A stretch of 64,000 nucleotides of DNA from Vitellaria paradoxa (Eukaryota; Streptophyta; Magnoliopsida; Ericales; Sapotaceae), in the NCBI GenBank assembly GCA_019916065.1, contig CM034237.1:37740485-37804484 (forward strand). Direction: 5' to 3'. Under the pieces are notes generated by a model. That model saw only the letters and a list, made by a program, of their open reading frames with translations, was not told the DNA's origin and made no database searches. Shown piece after piece: positions 46,850 through 59,324 of the stretch. Numbering within the stretch: position 1 is the stretch's first letter; each line of letters begins with the position of its first letter. Position numbers and translations under genes: made by a program.

Positions 46850-49800
46850 AGAAAAGAAAAAGAATAAAAAGAGTACTTGTAACACTCAGTATTTAATTTT
46901 GGCCATTTATTGAGATTTTAAGCTATCAAAATATTTGGACCTGAGGTTTGGTTGATGTTGTTGGGTTTTATTTTATTTTCCTGGGTCAAGTTTGGCCCAA
47001 ATTTGTTAGGATTGGAGTTACGCTTCAGGCCCAACCTTTCTTTTTTCTTTTCTTTTCTTCCATTCCTACCCCCCACTTTTTTTTTCTTTCCTTTATTTTC
47101 TTTTTCTTTCTTTCCTTCCCATAAATGACTGGGAGGGGAAGTGGGAAAAGAAAGGAAAAGAAAAAGAGAGAGAGAGAAGTGACAGAAAGTGAACACTAGA
47201 GAATGAGGCGGGGCAGATCTAGCATTTTCAATGTGATCATGGTGGTGATAACAATTTATCATAGTTTAGCTCGGGGTATGAGTTTCCAATCTTTGAAGGT
47301 TAGAGAACATTTTTGGGTTTTCTCTCATTTTTATTTTCTTTAGATTTAAGTTAAATGAGATAAGATTGTGTCTATATTGTGATTATTCATATGGTTTAGA
47401 GCATATTGATATGTATAAGTGATGATTTTGGCTGAGGATGATATATGTGTGTATATATTTGAATGAGGTATATATATATATATACATGTTAAATCTTGTT
47501 TATTTTGAGATTTATTGTTTGATGTTCAGATATATTATGATATTGTTGGTTATGGTTTCATTTTTCGAGCTTGAAATGCTCAGATTTGGGACCGAAATCA
47601 TTGCAGCTCATATTTGCACTGCAAATCGCAAAGTGTACTAGCGAGCTTCCAGTGAGGCCTATGACTACAGAGGGCGCCCTCGGTATTTTTCTACGACTCA
47701 TAACAGGTTTTTCTGCTAGCTTCCCATATGGCATATCACGTTAGGGATGCTCTCGATTTCTTTCTGCAGCTACCTGTGTAATTCTTGGGGGCATTTAGCA
47801 GGCTTCTAGCTTCCTTCCCATGGGAAGGCATCGTCAGTTTTGATTTAATATTCATTTAACCCACTTGGATGAGATGTTATATGTGAAAGATACATGTATT
47901 GCAATTATGCATGCACTCCTAAGATCATGATTAAAACCTTCTTTATATTTTGAAATCAAAGAAGAGAAATCTAGATCAAAGAATATTTTCAAGATCAAAT
48001 CTTTCCGTTTTTATTTATCCTAAACGTGATTTCAAAACTGTGCTTTGGAATCAATCCTTTCACGATGAAATCCTTTTAGTTTACTTTTCCTAAACCTGAG
48101 CTGTAAACTAAGATAATAATTGGATCTAAACATGAGAATAAGGTATTCACCCTGGTTTGTCGGTTGGATCAAATCATTCAAAACCTAATTTTACTCTTTA
48201 CATCGTTTTAACTTAATTTACTTTGAATCTCTTGAATGCTTTTAATTAGTTTGGAAATGTTTTTAGTTGCTTCATTTCTAACTTAGTTTAATTATTTGGA
48301 TTTTAATTTATAGTTAAGTAGTTCATAGTTTAAAAAATCGAACCTCTCAAAACTAAAATGCGATTTTATTTTTATTGCTTTTAAAAAGAAAACAATAGTT
48401 TAGAAGAACTTAAAAATCCTAGGTTTCATTCATAGTTCTCTGTAGATATGATCCTGATCTCACCAGGTAAAACTATACCGCACATCCATATACTTGGGAG
48501 TTGTTTTTACTACACATTTGTGAGGTAGTTAGTATAATGTGGGGGGATTGAAGGGGCATACTATTCTGATTTTTACTTTGATTTCTTCAGAGCTCAAACC
48601 ATCAACTTCCCATCGGCTTGCCTTCAAACCTCTCTTGATTTTTCCTTGGACTTCTGTTGTGTTTCTTAATTGTTTCCTTTTTGGTGTATTCAAGATCTTT
48701 TTAATTTGTAAAATATTCCCTGAAGTGAATCTTCTTTTGTTTTGGTAATTCTGAGCTTTATTCAACTTAGGAAACTTCTCCAAATTTATTGATCCTAATT
48801 AGGAAACATGAATCCATAAACTTTTCTGATATCTTCTCTCACTTCTAATTTTTATTATTTATTTGGATTTGTTATAAAATTAACTTTACATTAACCTTCT
48901 TAGTCCCGATAATAACTTATCGAAGATTGGCCGGTACACCTCTAGGCAGTAAGTACTACTATCGTCCTTAATTATTCATTTCAAATTACTGAAAAGGAAA
49001 TTGGTTTAAGAATTTTACCTAGTTGGTGCTGTTTCATAATCACCCAGTCAAAGACATCAAGCATGCTGACACTGTTGAGCCCACCTTCAGAATCTAGATT
49101 GATTCTAATTCTTTACCACTCTATTTTGGCCTAGTCACTGAATTTGTTAACAGGTTTTTATTCTGTTTTGTGGTAGAAAATGTGAGTGGTAAGTACAGCA
49201 AGAACGAGGGAAGCAAATTTGGCATAAATGGGCATCCCTCAAAAACAGGTTCTTCTGCAATTGGTAACTTAAATCCGAGAAATTAAAGATTATGTTATGA
49301 AGTTGTTTTTCTGTAATCAACATTCTCCTCCTTTTTAACACCTCTAGCCTTGTAAATGCTCTAGCAGGCTTCTGAGGCTAAAGCCCAAAAGAACCAGTCA
49401 ATGAGTTATCCACTGGGTTTACTCATCCCATGTGCACAGTGGTGAGCCACCTTATCCTCAGGGCTCACATAAACCTCTTAAAAAAAAAAAAAAAAAAAAA
49501 AAGAAAAACTCTGAACACCTGTAAAAACTCTTTTTTGCTTCGCTCATGCATGTGTATACCCTCCTACTTGTAAACTAAAACTCATTTAGGTGGAGATCAA
49601 CCAGCTATTGAGTCTTATTATCAACTCTTTCTAGAGCAACAAGGAGATATTTCTGCGGGAGCTCATTAGTAATTCCTTCGATGTGAATCATATTTCAGTA
49701 CTTTTCTTTAATTTCGAATTTTGTTTATTACTTTTACAGTTTATTTGTTTCTGAAAATAAGGACTATCAAATTTACTTTTAATAATCCAACGATTAAAAA

Positions 49801-51396
49801 TTGTACTAATTTAAAAACCAAGTACATTATTGCACCGAATGAGCCCTTAACCAAGGAGTATGAGCCTACCTAATGAAGAAAGTGCAAACTAGGAAAAAGG
49901 CTTATCAGGCCCAAACCATGCCCATCAGATAGGACAATTAAAAAGCGAAGTTGCTTATAAAAAGCCTAAAGAGCCCAATCCAAGATAAGAAAAAAAAAAT
50001 GCAGCACTCACTCAGCCCGAGATATTAAGAGATTTTGAGGATCCGTAATTTATAATCAGTATTTTAACATTTAAAATTCAGGAGCTTTAATGCATTTGTA
50101 TTTTTTTTTTGAATTAAAATAATGTGAATATATTTAAACCATTAAACTTTAATCCAATAATCCCTTATCAATATTAGGGACTAACATAATATTATTATAT
50201 CAATCTTAAGCTGGTCATAGTTTCTGAGAATTTGTTGTATCCAAAAGAAAAATCCAATAAAGATCTCCGTCCCAGATATCCTTAAACCAGACAAAGAATC
50301 CCAATAAGGGGAATCTGAATATGGCGATAGGACCATTAGAAGAGAAATTGAAGAGCTAGAAATAAAACCAAGGGAAACTCACGGAGGGTATTGTTTGCAA
50401 GGAAGCTCGAACCCAAAAATACAGGAGCGAGAGAGATACTCAGCCCAAACGAGCAGGAGGTCACTCTGGTGGAAGTGGACTTGCAAGAATACTCACCAAA
50501 CATAATTGGAAAGCAAATACACAATGAGGTTAAATGTTGAAGGTGTGTCCACAATATCAATTTTTATGAGGGGTATTATAGTTATTTTAAGAATGTAACT
50601 ATTTTTTATTTTAAATAATAAAAGTGATTAAATTAATTTTTTTCATAATTGTTTTATATTATTTTATTATAAGCCATCAGAATAAAAATTGAAAAAAAAA
50701 TTCATTTGATCGTAAAAATAAGACATTTATTTCTTTAAATTTTATCCTTAAATATTCATAGTCACATGATTATTAATTGGTCAATAATAATTTGATTAGA
50801 CTAGCACGTGTTATAATTGTTTTTTTTTTTTTTGGTGTGATTAGTCTCAAATTATTTTTGTAGAGATACTAAAAAAATGTTCTAAGACTTAATTTTTTTT
50901 TCTAATATTATGATTCATTAAATAACTGCGTGATTTATTTTTAATTGGTTTCTTGTATAATAAAAAAATAATTATTACCAAAAGAATATAAAACAGCAAA
51001 GCGGATATTATGGATGCTTTACCTAGCAACAAAAGGGAAAGGTGTAATTTCTGTAGCTCATCTTCAATATTTACATAGAAGTGCGCTGACGATGCCAACT
51101 TCACATGCGTGTGCCACAATTAATGTTCCAGTCACTCACAAGCATTGTACAGAAATTTTCATATTGTGGAATCGTCTTTTAGGGTGAAGACCTCGTTGAC
51201 TTGATATCAGACAAATTAAGGAGCATCGCGACCACCTCAACTTCTTCGGGATTTTCTGTGATGTAATGTAATACGGCTTTTTGTGTGGACCGTGACCGAC
51301 TTGAGTATTATAAGCGCCAGTCCACAAATTCCTACAAATCCAATCCAAAAGTCACGAACACGCTACTTGCTTTAGTCACTTCCTAAGAGTTCTTCT
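46661..51396. other. Gene-poor region with repeat debris
   Basis: Contains a (GA)n run at 46820-46850, purine- and pyrimidine-rich low complexity at 47030-47180, and an A24 run at 49479-49502. The A24 run follows 'cacagtggtgagccacc', a probable retroposon tail whose start and target duplication I could not find. Open frames of up to about 114 codons show no domain. At 50889-51348 two minus frames are less AT-rich than average but are not recognisable. Confidence 0.45.
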
Positions 51397-51503
51397 GGAG
51401 TTCTAAAAAATATTTAAAAATTTTTATACATTTCTATAAAATAATAATTTTTACACGTGGCACGAATACAAAACGATACTATTATATCAAATTTTAGAAC
51501 TCC
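51397..51503. mobile_element. MITE-like inverted repeat, 107 bp
   Basis: Begins GGAGTTCTAAAA (51397-51408) and ends with the exact reverse complement TTTTAGAACTCC (51492-51503). AT-rich interior without coding. No clear target duplication, so the superfamily is open. Confidence 0.7.
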
Positions 51504-51605
51504 AAATACACTCTTCATCACTTGGTCAAAAATTGACCCATTAATTATCTATTGCTAGTAACGAAATACAAGAACAAAATCCGTAGAATCCGTAGAATCA
51601 GTCCA

Positions 51606-52040
51606 AAACAGTACCGGTACTGTTTTATCGGTACTGTTTTCAACACAGTACCGGTACTGTTTTATCGGTACTGTTTTCAAAACAGCACCATGAATTATAA
51701 GCGGATAACGAGTTTTAAGGGCAAGAGAAATCCATGGGGCCGATTGACTTTTTGAGCTATCTTCAAAACAGTACCGGTACTGTTTCAAAAAATATGATGA
51801 TGTTGGCTCATATCGTTGGTTTTTGTTATGTATCGATTGATGTTTTTTAGGCAATATGAAAACAGTACCGATTCAAAAGAGTACCGGTACTGTTTTATCG
51901 GTACTGTCTTCAAAACAGTACCGGTACTGTCTTCAAAATAGCACCATGAATTATAAGCAGATGATAAGTTTTGGGCAAGAGAAATCCATGGAGTTGATTA
52001 GTATTTTGAGATATCTTCAAAACAGTACCGATACTGTTTC
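51606..52040. repeat. Cluster of 20-bp palindromes AAACAGTACCGGTACTGTTT
   Basis: The perfect 20-bp dyad stands at 51606-51625. Further full or nearly full copies are at about 51645-51661, 51766-51785, 51888-51905, 51912-51931 and 52018-52039 (the last with CCGATAC). Half-sites (TCGGTACTGT or AACAGTACCGATT) lie at about 51629, 51666, 51860 and 51899. The cluster is itself two diverged direct units, about 51606-51790 and 51888-52045. They share 'gcaccatgaattataagc' and 'gagaaatccatgg' between dyads. Confidence 0.9.
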
Positions 52041-52081
52041 AAAATAAAAAAAAATAAATATACTTAGGAATGATGATCGAT

Positions 52082-52328
52082 TTAGGTTTTTTCCAAATAG
52101 TTTTGATTTTGTTTCTAAAAATCGATTTTGCTTGCTTTGTAAAGAAGATGGAAAGTCGCGGAATTAGGTTTTTCCAAACAGTTTTGATTTTGTTTTCAAA
52201 AATCAATTTTGCTTACTTTGTAAAGAAGATGGAAAGTCGTGAAATTAAGTTTTTCCCAAACAGTTTTGATTTTGTTTCCAAAAATCGGTTTTTCTTGCTT
52301 TATAAAGAAGATGGAAAGTCACGGAAGT
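52082..52328 (+). repeat. Triple tandem repeat, about 82 bp
   Basis: Three units start 'tta[ga]gttttt.ccaaa' at 52082, 52164 and 52245, each with 'agttttgattttgttt' and ending 'gatggaaagtc.[ct]g.aa'. Unit 3 differs most. It follows the palindrome cluster directly. Confidence 0.9.
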
Positions 52329-53381
52329 TATGAGTAAAGTGTACACTATTTTCGGATAAAACTGGCAGTTTTGAAATGTGGTGAAAAACGCGTGATGTCC
52401 TTTTTTGTCTTTTTGTTGCAAGTGTGACTTATTTACAAACAAGTTTTTTGGGTATGACTTAAATCCTTATAAGTGCATAAATAGTGACCGGCCTCCAAAA
52501 ACCCCAAAAAAAAATTAATTTTTACCACATCACAAAGTTATTGATTTAACTAGGTAAAATTTGACCTTCTTTGATACAGAATTTAACCTTCTCTTACATT
52601 TGTTTTGGTAATCAATTGAAGCATTTTTTTTTTTTTTTTTTGTAATTTTTTACACATACATGAATTTTTTGAATTGAAAGTTTGATTTTCACGTGATAAT
52701 TTGTATGTTGTTGGATTTGAATTATTTTAATATGATAATTTGTATGTTAGATTCTAATATTGTAACGGGTTTACTTGCAAGTTTGATTTATTGCTGTAAT
52801 AGATTTTTTAGAAAATTAAATATTTAGATAATTTTACTTTTTTAACCAATACCTTTAGTGAAGAAATTTGTTCCTCCCTAAATGTATCATTTTCATTGCT
52901 TAAAATCTCCTTATTAAAGTTCTATATACTATAAACGATGGATACATTTTCTCACCAAAAGTCTCTAAAGACAAGGAAATATGATTTCTTGCTAAAAGTT
53001 AAAATAGGTAACAAAATTTATTTCCTCACTAAAAGTCAAGATAGAGGATGAATTTTATTTTCTCTCGAAAAGTAACTTTTTGCGAGGAAAATCCTAATTT
53101 TCTACTAAAACATAAGAATAAGCAACAAATCTTATTTCCTCGATAAAAGTAAGTACAGGTGAGAAAAACTGAAGTTTATTAATAAAAATCATAAGTGACC
53201 GAGAAAATTTAAGAAGAAAATTTTTCTCACTTATAGTGTTATAAACTTAATACACACAATCTCTTAGACACAAGTAAGTTGTATGAACGAACGATGCGTG
53301 AATTTAAATCTAAGTGTTTACATAGTAGCCAAAATTATTTTTAAGTTTTAAACTTAACCAAAAAAAAAAAAAATAAAACTT
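52329..53381. other. Non-coding DNA, no gene seen
   Basis: AT-rich. A repeated theme 'ctcactaaaagt'/'cctcgataaaagt' with 'gagga' spacers at 52900-53160 looks like an imperfect short tandem array. A poly(T) run is at 52626-52641. Confidence 0.5.
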
Positions 53382-53597
53382 GGATCATTTTTCTCTTTCA
53401 AATGTAATACATATATTCCACTAACAAATCATATCATATTTTTTACTATCATATATATATATGTTTCCAAAATATGCTAAATTATTATTTTCAAATTATA
53501 TTTCATTAATTTTTTTTTTCCTATACATTTTCAATGTTTGTCCTTTTGGTGAAATATTTTCTTTTTTGTAAGAAAACGAATAAAAATGGATTAAGTT

Positions 53598-53634
<37 letters not shown>

Positions 53635-56600
53635 ATTGAAACAAATGATATGTATTAACAAAATAGGAAGAGGATACGGTAATTCTTTGGTATTTGGGGA
53701 GATCAAGACTTTTACTTACTTATCTTTGCTTTTATTTGAGGAGTTCTACCCTTTTTTTTTTTTTTTTTCCTTTTCTTTTCTTTTCTTACATGAGGAATTA
53801 TTTTTAAAATTCTAATCTTGTTCTTATTAATTAGATGAGATCCTATATATCATCCATGCAATCTCATTTGTCTCTCCAGGAACTGCACCATTCACATATA
53901 AGGCGTTAACCCATTGCAGAAGTGGGCGCTATGCATCTTGTATTCCTCGGGCCAATAATGTCAGAAGTCAGAATTGCACTGCGTACAGTAGGTGCCTGCG
54001 CCATTAAATGTGGAAGACCCCAAGGTGGGGATTATATAATATTGATTTTGTTGGATGTTTTCTGTTTCTGTTTCAGGTTTCTGAGTTATCGAATTTCACG
54101 GGACAACTAATTTGGTTTTTCAATTCTGTTGGTATTGCTTGTATTGAGTAATTTGGAACCAGTAAGAACGAACCTCGCTCATTTCTTGCATATATATGTT
54201 GTACAGTTTTCCTCACATGCTTCACTCAAATAGGTAATGGGTGCGTGGTGTTATCCAAGCATAGTTCTTAACCAAAAATGGATGCCGGGATGATGTGATT
54301 CTCTTATTGCGGGCCAATCATTTTAATCAAAATGACTCATTAAAATATATTTTTATTATAGAAGTTTCTTTCTCACGTCATTGTGACACAATTTTCCTGG
54401 ACACAAATTTAGATACAATGCCATATTCTTATGAAAATTTTATTTATTTTGAAAAAATTATGTGCTGGCTAGCTAGCAATTCAAAACAATCAATCAAGCA
54501 GTAGAACAATTACAAGTGCACAAAAGTAAAAAATAAAAATAATACAAAGCAATTTCATGAGAAAAAAATCTTAAAAGGGGTAAGGAAAATCTTAAGCCCT
54601 AGTGCAGAGTAGCAAAACTAATTCACCATACAATCTTGGTTGATAAATATTTTGCAATAGTTACATAATCGAAACCACGTTCCTATTTTACAAGTGCTTT
54701 GCTAATGCCCTCGTAATTAACCAACTTCAAGTAAATAATTACCATGAACTAAATCCATAATCTACTAACTCAATCTTTAAAAATTGCACATCACAATTGG
54801 GAATATTCTCAGACAATAAATAGTTTAATGTATCTTATTAACTGCACTCATCTAGATATTGTCTACTTAGTAAGTTGCATTATACTAAATATCTGGCTTG
54901 ACTACGAAGGTTCAGTAATGTTAACTAGATTTTTGATAGTAGAGATACCAAGTCTATTAGTGGATATATTATTACACATAGGGGTGCAACTATTTTTTAA
55001 AAATCCTTAAAAAAAAAATATGTATAACCAGATCTACTATGGAATCTGAATTTAATTATAACATTATATAAGATTGGAGAAAAAGCTAAATAATTTCGTT
55101 ATTTTTCAGAAAATATTATTATTTGACAAAAATCTGTGTTAGCTATTTGCATACATTATGATAGTCAACCAGCAATAGGAAGGGCACAAAATAATATATA
55201 TAATGGCAAATCATGACAAATATATATCGTAGATACAATACTATGAGACAATTGATCTCTAATAGAATAATTTTCATTGATTATGTACAATTAAATTATA
55301 ATATTGTTAATCCTTTAACTAAATGATTGACAAGAGATTAAGTGTATAATTTAACGTGGAGAATGAGTTTAAAATTAAGCCTATAAAATGATAATTGCCA
55401 CAATGGCAACTTAACTTAGCTGACTAGAGATCTCAAGATCTAGGTTTAAAGGAACAAGCAAATTGTGTGGGTGCCAATATAATTGAGATAACTAAGGAAT
55501 TAATTCCTCTACCATTGTCCTATATTAAAATAGTGATGACGGAACCATGTGTTAGAATAAGCTTTATTATTAAGGATTCTTGTATCTTGAAAATCAAAGT
55601 GGAGTATGACATGATACTCTTAATAAGAGATCGCCTACATTAAGTATGAAATGGCCACTTCTATGAGATTGAACAAGCTATGTTTTCTAGAGCACTCAAA
55701 GAATCACCAGGTGTGTCCAAGGCCAAAAAGGACAAAATAAAAAAATTAAACCATGTAGGAAAGAAGTTGTGCGAGTGTTATCGTTTTGATTTATACTAAA
55801 ATTGAACAGTTCAAGATATCAAGTTCACTGGTTAGCAAATAAACCCGGTAATATATTACTAAGGTCCAAAGTCAAAAGCTACCTATCTCAATGTAGTAAC
55901 TTTCCATTGTACTCTGTGTCGAGTCAACATCTTCATTTGCATTTCAACCACTTCATTCATATGAGAAATTGCTAGAATTCATGGTTTTAACCATGATATT
56001 TTGTAAACTTTAGCCAATATTTATGTGGGGCCACATATTATTAAATTTGGATCAAAGATGGAATTAAAAGTGTTCTATGAGAACTTTACAATCATATGTT
56101 CCATTGTTCAAAACCATGAATAAATTGAATAAAAATTGGCTTCAAGGTAAGCACTTTGACAATAAGGAAAGTGATTTATTCTACATTTTATATATGTTGA
56201 GTTTCAAAGAAAGGGAGGGCCCAAGGGGTACCCATGATTTGTAAAAGGGGAATACTTTGATGGGTCAACCCATATCACACATGCCAGCTGACCTGGCAAT
56301 CTAAATTATAAATTTAAAATTGTTTCCTCCAATAGTCATTTCTGTTGACTTTTCCCTCCAACATTCACTATAACAGACCAACAGGCATGAATCTATTCTT
56401 TTTCAAAGGACATGATTGATGGTTGTTTGTCTTTTTGGAAAAGATACTTCAATACCAATTTAAACATTTCTTTCCTACATAAAAATTCATTTCAATTTTT
56501 TCTACATAAAAAATACATTGCATACAGGAGTATAAACATAGTTGCTTGGATTGAAAGAACACACAAATTGCTGGTTCCATTTGTGTGTGTAATCATTTTA

Positions 56601-58155
56601 TCTTGAGAGGTTGACATCCATTGAAATCGGAAGCATTTGTGGGGGAGAAATTCAATCTTAAGAACATGGTATCCAACACTAGGCTTGATCAATTGCACTC
56701 CGAATTTATCTTTGATGCGGGGCAAAAGTAGATGAAAGTAGACGAAAGTGAACAATTGAGCAAATGGACAATGATTTTCTATTTAGTCTAAGAATACCTA
56801 AAAAATAACACACACTTTGTTCCTTGCTCTAGAATTATATTGGATATGTTCTATTTTGAACTAGTGTATTTTGACGATTTGTTGAGCTGCTATGTCGGCC
56901 TGTTTCTGTGTATGCTTTGTTTCTTCTTTGTTGTGCGCAGGAATGTTGGATGATGTTGCTATGGTTTAGAGAAAATAATGTGGTATAAATGACTGAATCT
57001 GGACAATCTGGATGCCTGCTGCCTTTATATGTGGATTCTATTGATTATTACTGCTGTGATTTATGCATTTCCTTGACTTCAATGTAATATTCAGGAAGAT
57101 GTAACTATGGTTTTTCTTTGTTGGAAGTGAGGGTAATTGATAAAATCATGAGAGAGACCGGTCTCCTTTCACAAAATAATAATAATAAATAAATAAAGTT
57201 GGAATTGCAAATAAATAGATGTATTTTGCTGCCAAATGTTTCTGCTGGCATGCCTCCTCTTTTTAATTCTAATCATTCCAACTTTATTTAAGATCAATTC
57301 ATTCAATGTTTTCTTTTTGGATGACAAATTTTCATATTTAAATTATGTATATTTCATTTTATCTATCTGAAAATATTGGTTCAAACTCTTCGCTAATTGG
57401 TCAGAGATGCATCTTCTTTGCATTTATTATGATTCTTTGGTACTGTCTTAATTGCAAATAAATAATTTATGTTTATCAATTAACATATATATGACCTCTA
57501 TTTTGAATTAGAGAAGGAAGAATAGACATTGTAATGAAAGCAAAATGGTGACTAAGTTGCTTATTTAGTATTCTAACTGCTGAAAGGAATACAGCCAATT
57601 GTGAAGAATTTAAACATTCTTTAATGTATTATTCTAGTTGCTGCAGTTGGATTGATTTTCTGACAACCCATAATTATTTTTTCATGGTAAATTTACAAAT
57701 GATTGTCATCACTTGCAAAATGATATGTCTTTTAATTTATTCACTGCAACCTATTTACTATTAAGAGTAAGTTTGTTTCCTGTTTGGAGCTCCAAAAGGT
57801 TCCAAAAAATTTTCAGAGTTTCAAATTTTCTTTAATCAAATTTTGTCAGTTATAACTTTTACACTAATTTTTTTATTTTTTTTTAAATTTTTTCGGAACT
57901 CCAAACGATATCTTAATGTAAAATATTTTTCAAAAATATTTGTACTCTATTTCAATAAAATAATTTTCAAAAAGATGACGAAAAATATTTTACATCAGAC
58001 TCGGTTCATTTTAATACAAAATATTTTCAAAGGATACACTTTTAATCAAGTTTGATAAAAATATTCAAAATTGCGTTCGGGGAAAACAATAAATCACGAT
58101 TGAAATATCAAATTGATGTTTTATTTAAAAAGGCAGAGCCTTGAAAGGGCTACAT
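53382..58155 (+). repeat. Segmental duplication copy 2
   Basis: Direct copy of 1592-2689 + 25831-28532 + 31970-33108. It lacks both insertions found in copy 1: at 54390/54391 the left flank of Copia-M runs straight into its right flank ('cattgtgacacaatttt'), and near 57050 the gypsy-type element is absent. Contains an (AT)n run at 53600-53631. No intact gene seen. A stretch near 53890-54030 versus 2060-2200 is less AT-rich and could be an exon relic, but is not recognisable. Confidence 0.88.
54391..55969 (+). pseudogene. Plus-strand copia RNase H remnant in duplication copy 2
   Basis: Third copy of the degenerate RNase H block, with 'YLINCTHLDIVYLVSCI' near 54828, 'SQPAIGRAQNNIYNGKS' near 55160 and 'RQLISNRI' near 55250. 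It ends at the purine tract before an LTR starting TGCTAGAATTC (55970), which runs to roughly 56690. Many stops. Confidence 0.8.
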
Positions 58156-58270
58156 AGATAGATAAAGATCACAATCTAGCCTGTGATTTCATAACACTGG
58201 TAAATATGTATAACGAGGCAGCTTTATAGAATCTGACATTTCAACCCGAAGCTACTACTCTTCTTTCTTC

Positions 58271-58559
58271 TTATTTCTTCTTTGCTGCTGACTTGCTACC
58301 TGATGCCTAAAAAATGATCAAAATCGTGTATCAGACATATATAAGAGTTGTAAACTATAGCTATGATTAATTGTCAGTGATAATTTATATATATACGTAA
58401 TTAAGTTGAGTATATTGGTACCTTCTTCCTGGGCTCCTGAGGTTTAGGCTCGGCCTTCCTAGGGGCCTGACCGGAGGCCGGGGCTTTGGAAGGCTCTTTC
58501 TTGGCCGGCGCAGCAGCTGGTTGAGAAGCAGCAGGTTTCTCAGCCTTTTGTGATGCCAT
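58271..58559 (-). CDS. Small Ala/Lys/Pro-rich protein, two exons, 57 aa
   Basis: Exon 1 is 58559-58422 (46 codons) and exon 2 is 58306-58271 (11 codons plus TAA), joined in phase 0 by a GT..AG intron of 115 bp. The start is ATG of MASQKAEKP; the frame is open eight codons further upstream but without another ATG. The product is a basic, low-complexity peptide: repeats of Lys-Ala-Pro/Glu-Pro, then 'KPQEPRKK' and a C-terminal 'SGSKSAAKKK'. There is no signal peptide and no membrane segment. The GC-rich exon stands out from the AT-rich surroundings, and a TATA box lies about 95 bp upstream, which supports a real gene. Lys-rich tails of this kind occur in nuclear or ribosome-associated small proteins; I do not recognise the family and assign no function. 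A possible AATAAA (minus, 58125-58120) lies inside the segmental duplication. Confidence 0.65.
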
Positions 58560-58653
58560 CCTACTGACGATTACTCTTCGCACAAGAAAGTTGAAGAACT
58601 AAAGCTTCTCTACCTTTGCTGGCCTCGAGTTTTAGTACCATTGAAGCACATCA

Positions 58654-58660
58654 ATTTATA
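58654..58660 (-). promoter_or_regulatory. TATA box of the 57-aa gene
   Basis: TATAAAT on minus, in the context CTATAAATTG, about 95 bp upstream of the ATG, a normal distance for plant genes with a 60-70 nt leader. Confidence 0.6.
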
Positions 58661-59324
58661 GAGTTTTTTTTTTTTTTATCATGTCATGGCTCGGAATTAG
58701 AACCATTACCTACAATGGTAGATGTTGAACAGACAGATAATCGATTAGGGGAATAGAATAAATGAACAGGGGAACCTTTTAAAAGATGCTCTATGCATCG
58801 GATGCTTTGCTAGTTTATAGATTTTTCTGACACCTTTTGATGCTTATTCTAGAGCTTTAATTTCAGTTGGAGACAGAATATGATTTCGAGCAAGGGCCGA
58901 ATGAGGTGAGAGACTCCACTGATCTGCAAAATTACGCCAAGATTTTGCTGCTTTTGCTTCTACAATTTGTTTGGAAAAATCACTTCTGTCTTCATTATTT
59001 TTTCACTTTTATTCCGTTCACGTAAAAATTATACTTTTACTCTAACTCATTGCAAGTAAATCCTGGATCTGCACATGTTTATGAGTAAATTTAGGTCATC
59101 TTTGTAGATACTTTCCTTTGTTGACTTCCCCAAATAATCCATCTGCTTTTTGTTATGTATGTTATTTGTTCTCCTCAAAAATAATCCTCGTTCCGTATTT
59201 AAAAGGCGGTATACCATAATCCAGTTACAACTTCTAGTAGGTCAAGAGTGAAATTTTATAACTTTAAATTTAGGAAATTAGTGAAATTCCTATCGAACAT
59301 GAAAGAGCGAAGCAACAAGTATAA
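58661..59324. other. Intergenic DNA upstream of the 57-aa gene
   Basis: No coding similarity. A T-rich run (58665-58678) lies next to the TATA box. Confidence 0.5.

Noticed and set aside
46918..47262. 114-codon frame on minus with Lys-rich stretch
   Set aside because: Low-complexity purine/pyrimidine tract; no recognisable domain, splice context or promoter.
49380..49502. SINE or ribozyme-like element before the A24 run
   Set aside because: No pol III A/B boxes, no complete hammerhead core and no target duplication found; only the poly(A) tail is clear.
50336..51348. Three minus-strand frames of 70-76 codons in slightly GC-richer DNA
   Set aside because: No domain, no coherent splice structure joining them; probably chance or old gene relics.
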